A stretch of 64,000 nucleotides of DNA from assembly GCF_017873395.1 (NCBI RefSeq), contig NZ_JAGGKC010000016.1, forward strand, positions 23,519-87,518, given 5' to 3'. This stretch comes from Youngiibacter multivorans (GTDB lineage Bacteria > Bacillota > Clostridia > Clostridiales > Clostridiaceae). Shown here piece after piece: positions 63,203-64,000 of the stretch; positions within the stretch are counted from its first letter, which is position 1; the number at the start of each line of letters is the position of its first letter. The position numbers and the translations under genes are program-made. The notes beneath the pieces were generated by a model. It made no database searches and was not told the DNA's origin. It saw nothing but the letters and a program-made list of their open reading frames with translations.

Positions 63203-63421
63203 ATGGCACCCCCAACTTATGTATATGTTCTATTATAACAAAAATTGGAAAAATAAATAATAATATCGTAAAATTTAATTATAATTTTGATGAATTTACA
63301 CAGAAAACCTTATCATTCAACCGTTTCAGGGTAGAATTGATTTACATTTATGCAATGCCGCTGTCAGACCGCCCTGATTACCAGGAATTTTCTCCAAAAA
63401 AATATAGTGCGCTCACTCTGC
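63203..63421. other. AT-rich gap upstream of the small membrane protein
   Basis: About 220 nt rich in A and T. A plus-strand frame runs through it but lacks start signals and coding character. No other feature is seen. Confidence 0.4.
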
Positions 63422-63450
63422 TTGATTATTGCATCGACATCAAATACAAT
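63422..63450 (+). promoter_or_regulatory. Promoter of the small membrane protein gene
   Basis: TTGATT (63422-63427), 17 nt, TACAAT (63445-63450). It starts the transcript about 10 nt before the SD and rules out longer starts. Confidence 0.6.
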
Positions 63451-63480
63451 GAGTGTAGACTTTTTTTAGGGGGAATCATT

Positions 63481-63843
63481 TTGGATTGGAGCAGTCTTAT
63501 TAACATTTTTCTAATATCCATTGCGATCTACATGCTTTACACGGTCTTAAACAAGTACTTTCTTTCAAAGCTCAGCATCAACAAGTGGATAGTGCTTGGA
63601 CTTGCCGTATTGTTCCTTTTTGTAGGAATGGCTATGCCAGCCCTTACAAGCAACCTGCTTCTGCAGTACGTGCCCACGACAATCTTCGTATTCTTCTTTC
63701 TCTGGTTCGCAGACCTCGCCGGTCTCGGTGGAAAGAGGCCAGTTGATTCGAAGAAACATGTAATTAAGCCTAAGGCGAAGCCGAACAGGGCGAAGTATGC
63801 GGACAAGGAATTCTTCGAAAGCACGAAAAAGAAGAAAAAATAG
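63481..63843 (+). CDS. Small membrane protein of unknown function
   Basis: A 120-residue protein with three hydrophobic segments (about 5-23, 33-53, 60-80) and a basic, Lys-rich tail ending in six Lys. TTG 63481 follows AGGGGGAA, and the promoter at 63422 fits. An in-frame extension to 63196 is unlikely because it would start before that promoter. I do not recognise a function. Confidence 0.7.
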   Translation: MDWSSLINIFLISIAIYMLYTVLNKYFLSKLSINKWIVLGLAVLFLFVGMAMPALTSNLLLQYVPTTIFVFFFLWFADLAGLGGKRPVDSKKHVIKPKAKPNRAKYADKEFFESTKKKKK

Positions 63844-63869
63844 TATGGACTATCGTCATATGCTATAAC

Positions 63870-63903
63870 AATAAAGAGGGAAGCGTAAGCTTCCCTCTTT
63901 ATT
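63870..63903 (+). terminator. Rho-independent terminator
   Basis: Perfect 15-bp stem AATAAAGAGGGAAGC (63870-63884) / complement (63889-63903). Confidence 0.85.
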
Positions 63904-63931
63904 GCCAGACTGTAGACAAAGTATCAGATTC

Positions 63932-63961
63932 GCACCAACGGATCTGGTGCTTTTCTTTTTT
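63932..63961 (+). terminator. Second terminator-like hairpin
   Basis: GCACCA (63932-63937) / TGGTGC (63945-63950) followed by TTTTCTTTTTTT. TTGACA at 63983-63988 could be the -35 of the next gene outside the window. Confidence 0.6.
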
Positions 63962-64000
63962 TCATTGGGACTCAAGGAGTTATTGACATTAACATATTAT

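Noticed and set aside
63196..63480. N-terminal extension of the small membrane protein
   Set aside because: A good promoter at 63422-63450 and SD before TTG 63481 place the start later.

Overview
The window looks like the chromosome of a low-to-mid G+C Firmicute, most likely an anaerobic clostridium. The grounds are the maf-radC-mreBCD-minCDE-rodA-rng-rplU-prp-rpmA-obg-yhbY-nadD-yqeK gene order, an L27 with a cleavable N-terminal extension next to its protease Prp, the glgBCDAP glycogen operon with the GlgD subunit, rubrerythrin, a selenocysteine system (selA-selB), G-rich Shine-Dalgarno (SD) sequences, and many TTG starts. I cannot name the species. I saw no rRNA, tRNA or CRISPR array.

Layout. 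1-3226: end of an OmpR-type response regulator and a cadC-cadA metal-resistance pair. 3452-6861: a secreted NlpC/P60 hydrolase behind a WalR-like box, a DUF697 GTPase, dCMP deaminase and an acetyltransferase. 6979-13868: a polyphosphate cluster (two-domain PPK2, Ppx/GppA, PPK1) ending in an unrecognised acidic protein built of about 55-residue repeats. 14004-17593: an SbcCD-like nuclease pair (yhaO-yhaN) behind a LexA-like box. 17692-24886: a CBS protein, a four-S1-domain RNA-binding protein, PepD, a sulfurtransferase, a membrane exporter, FetAB and a rubrerythrin behind a PerR-type box. 25243-38297: the maf-to-yqeK core cluster for cell shape, division site and ribosome assembly, closed by a pseudouridine synthase. 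38576-48522: the glycogen operon plus an alpha-amylase-family hydrolase. 48632-59334: DacF, ComEA, selA-selB, gltX, a ComEC-like hydrolase, plsC-ackA and a MarR regulator. 59338-64000: a seven-helix membrane protein, a complete group II intron, an Lrp/CmpB-type pair and a small membrane protein.

Genes that work together. PPK1 makes polyphosphate, Ppx/GppA degrades it, and the PPK2 protein uses it to phosphorylate nucleotides; the repeat protein lies 10 nt after ppk1 and is probably co-translated. MreBCD with RodA drive elongation and MinCDE place the septum, but the usual PBP2 gene between mreD and minC is absent. GlgC/GlgD make ADP-glucose, GlgA and GlgB build glycogen, and GlgP with the GH13 enzyme break it down. 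SelA and SelB supply and deliver selenocysteine; the selA leader can fold into a two-helix structure.

The most interesting items are the acidic repeat protein, the folded selA leader, the 14-nt hairpin in the SD-to-start spacer of the S1-protein gene, the group II intron sitting between a gene and its terminator, and several regulator sites readable from sequence (WalR, PerR, LexA, CcpA, MarR).
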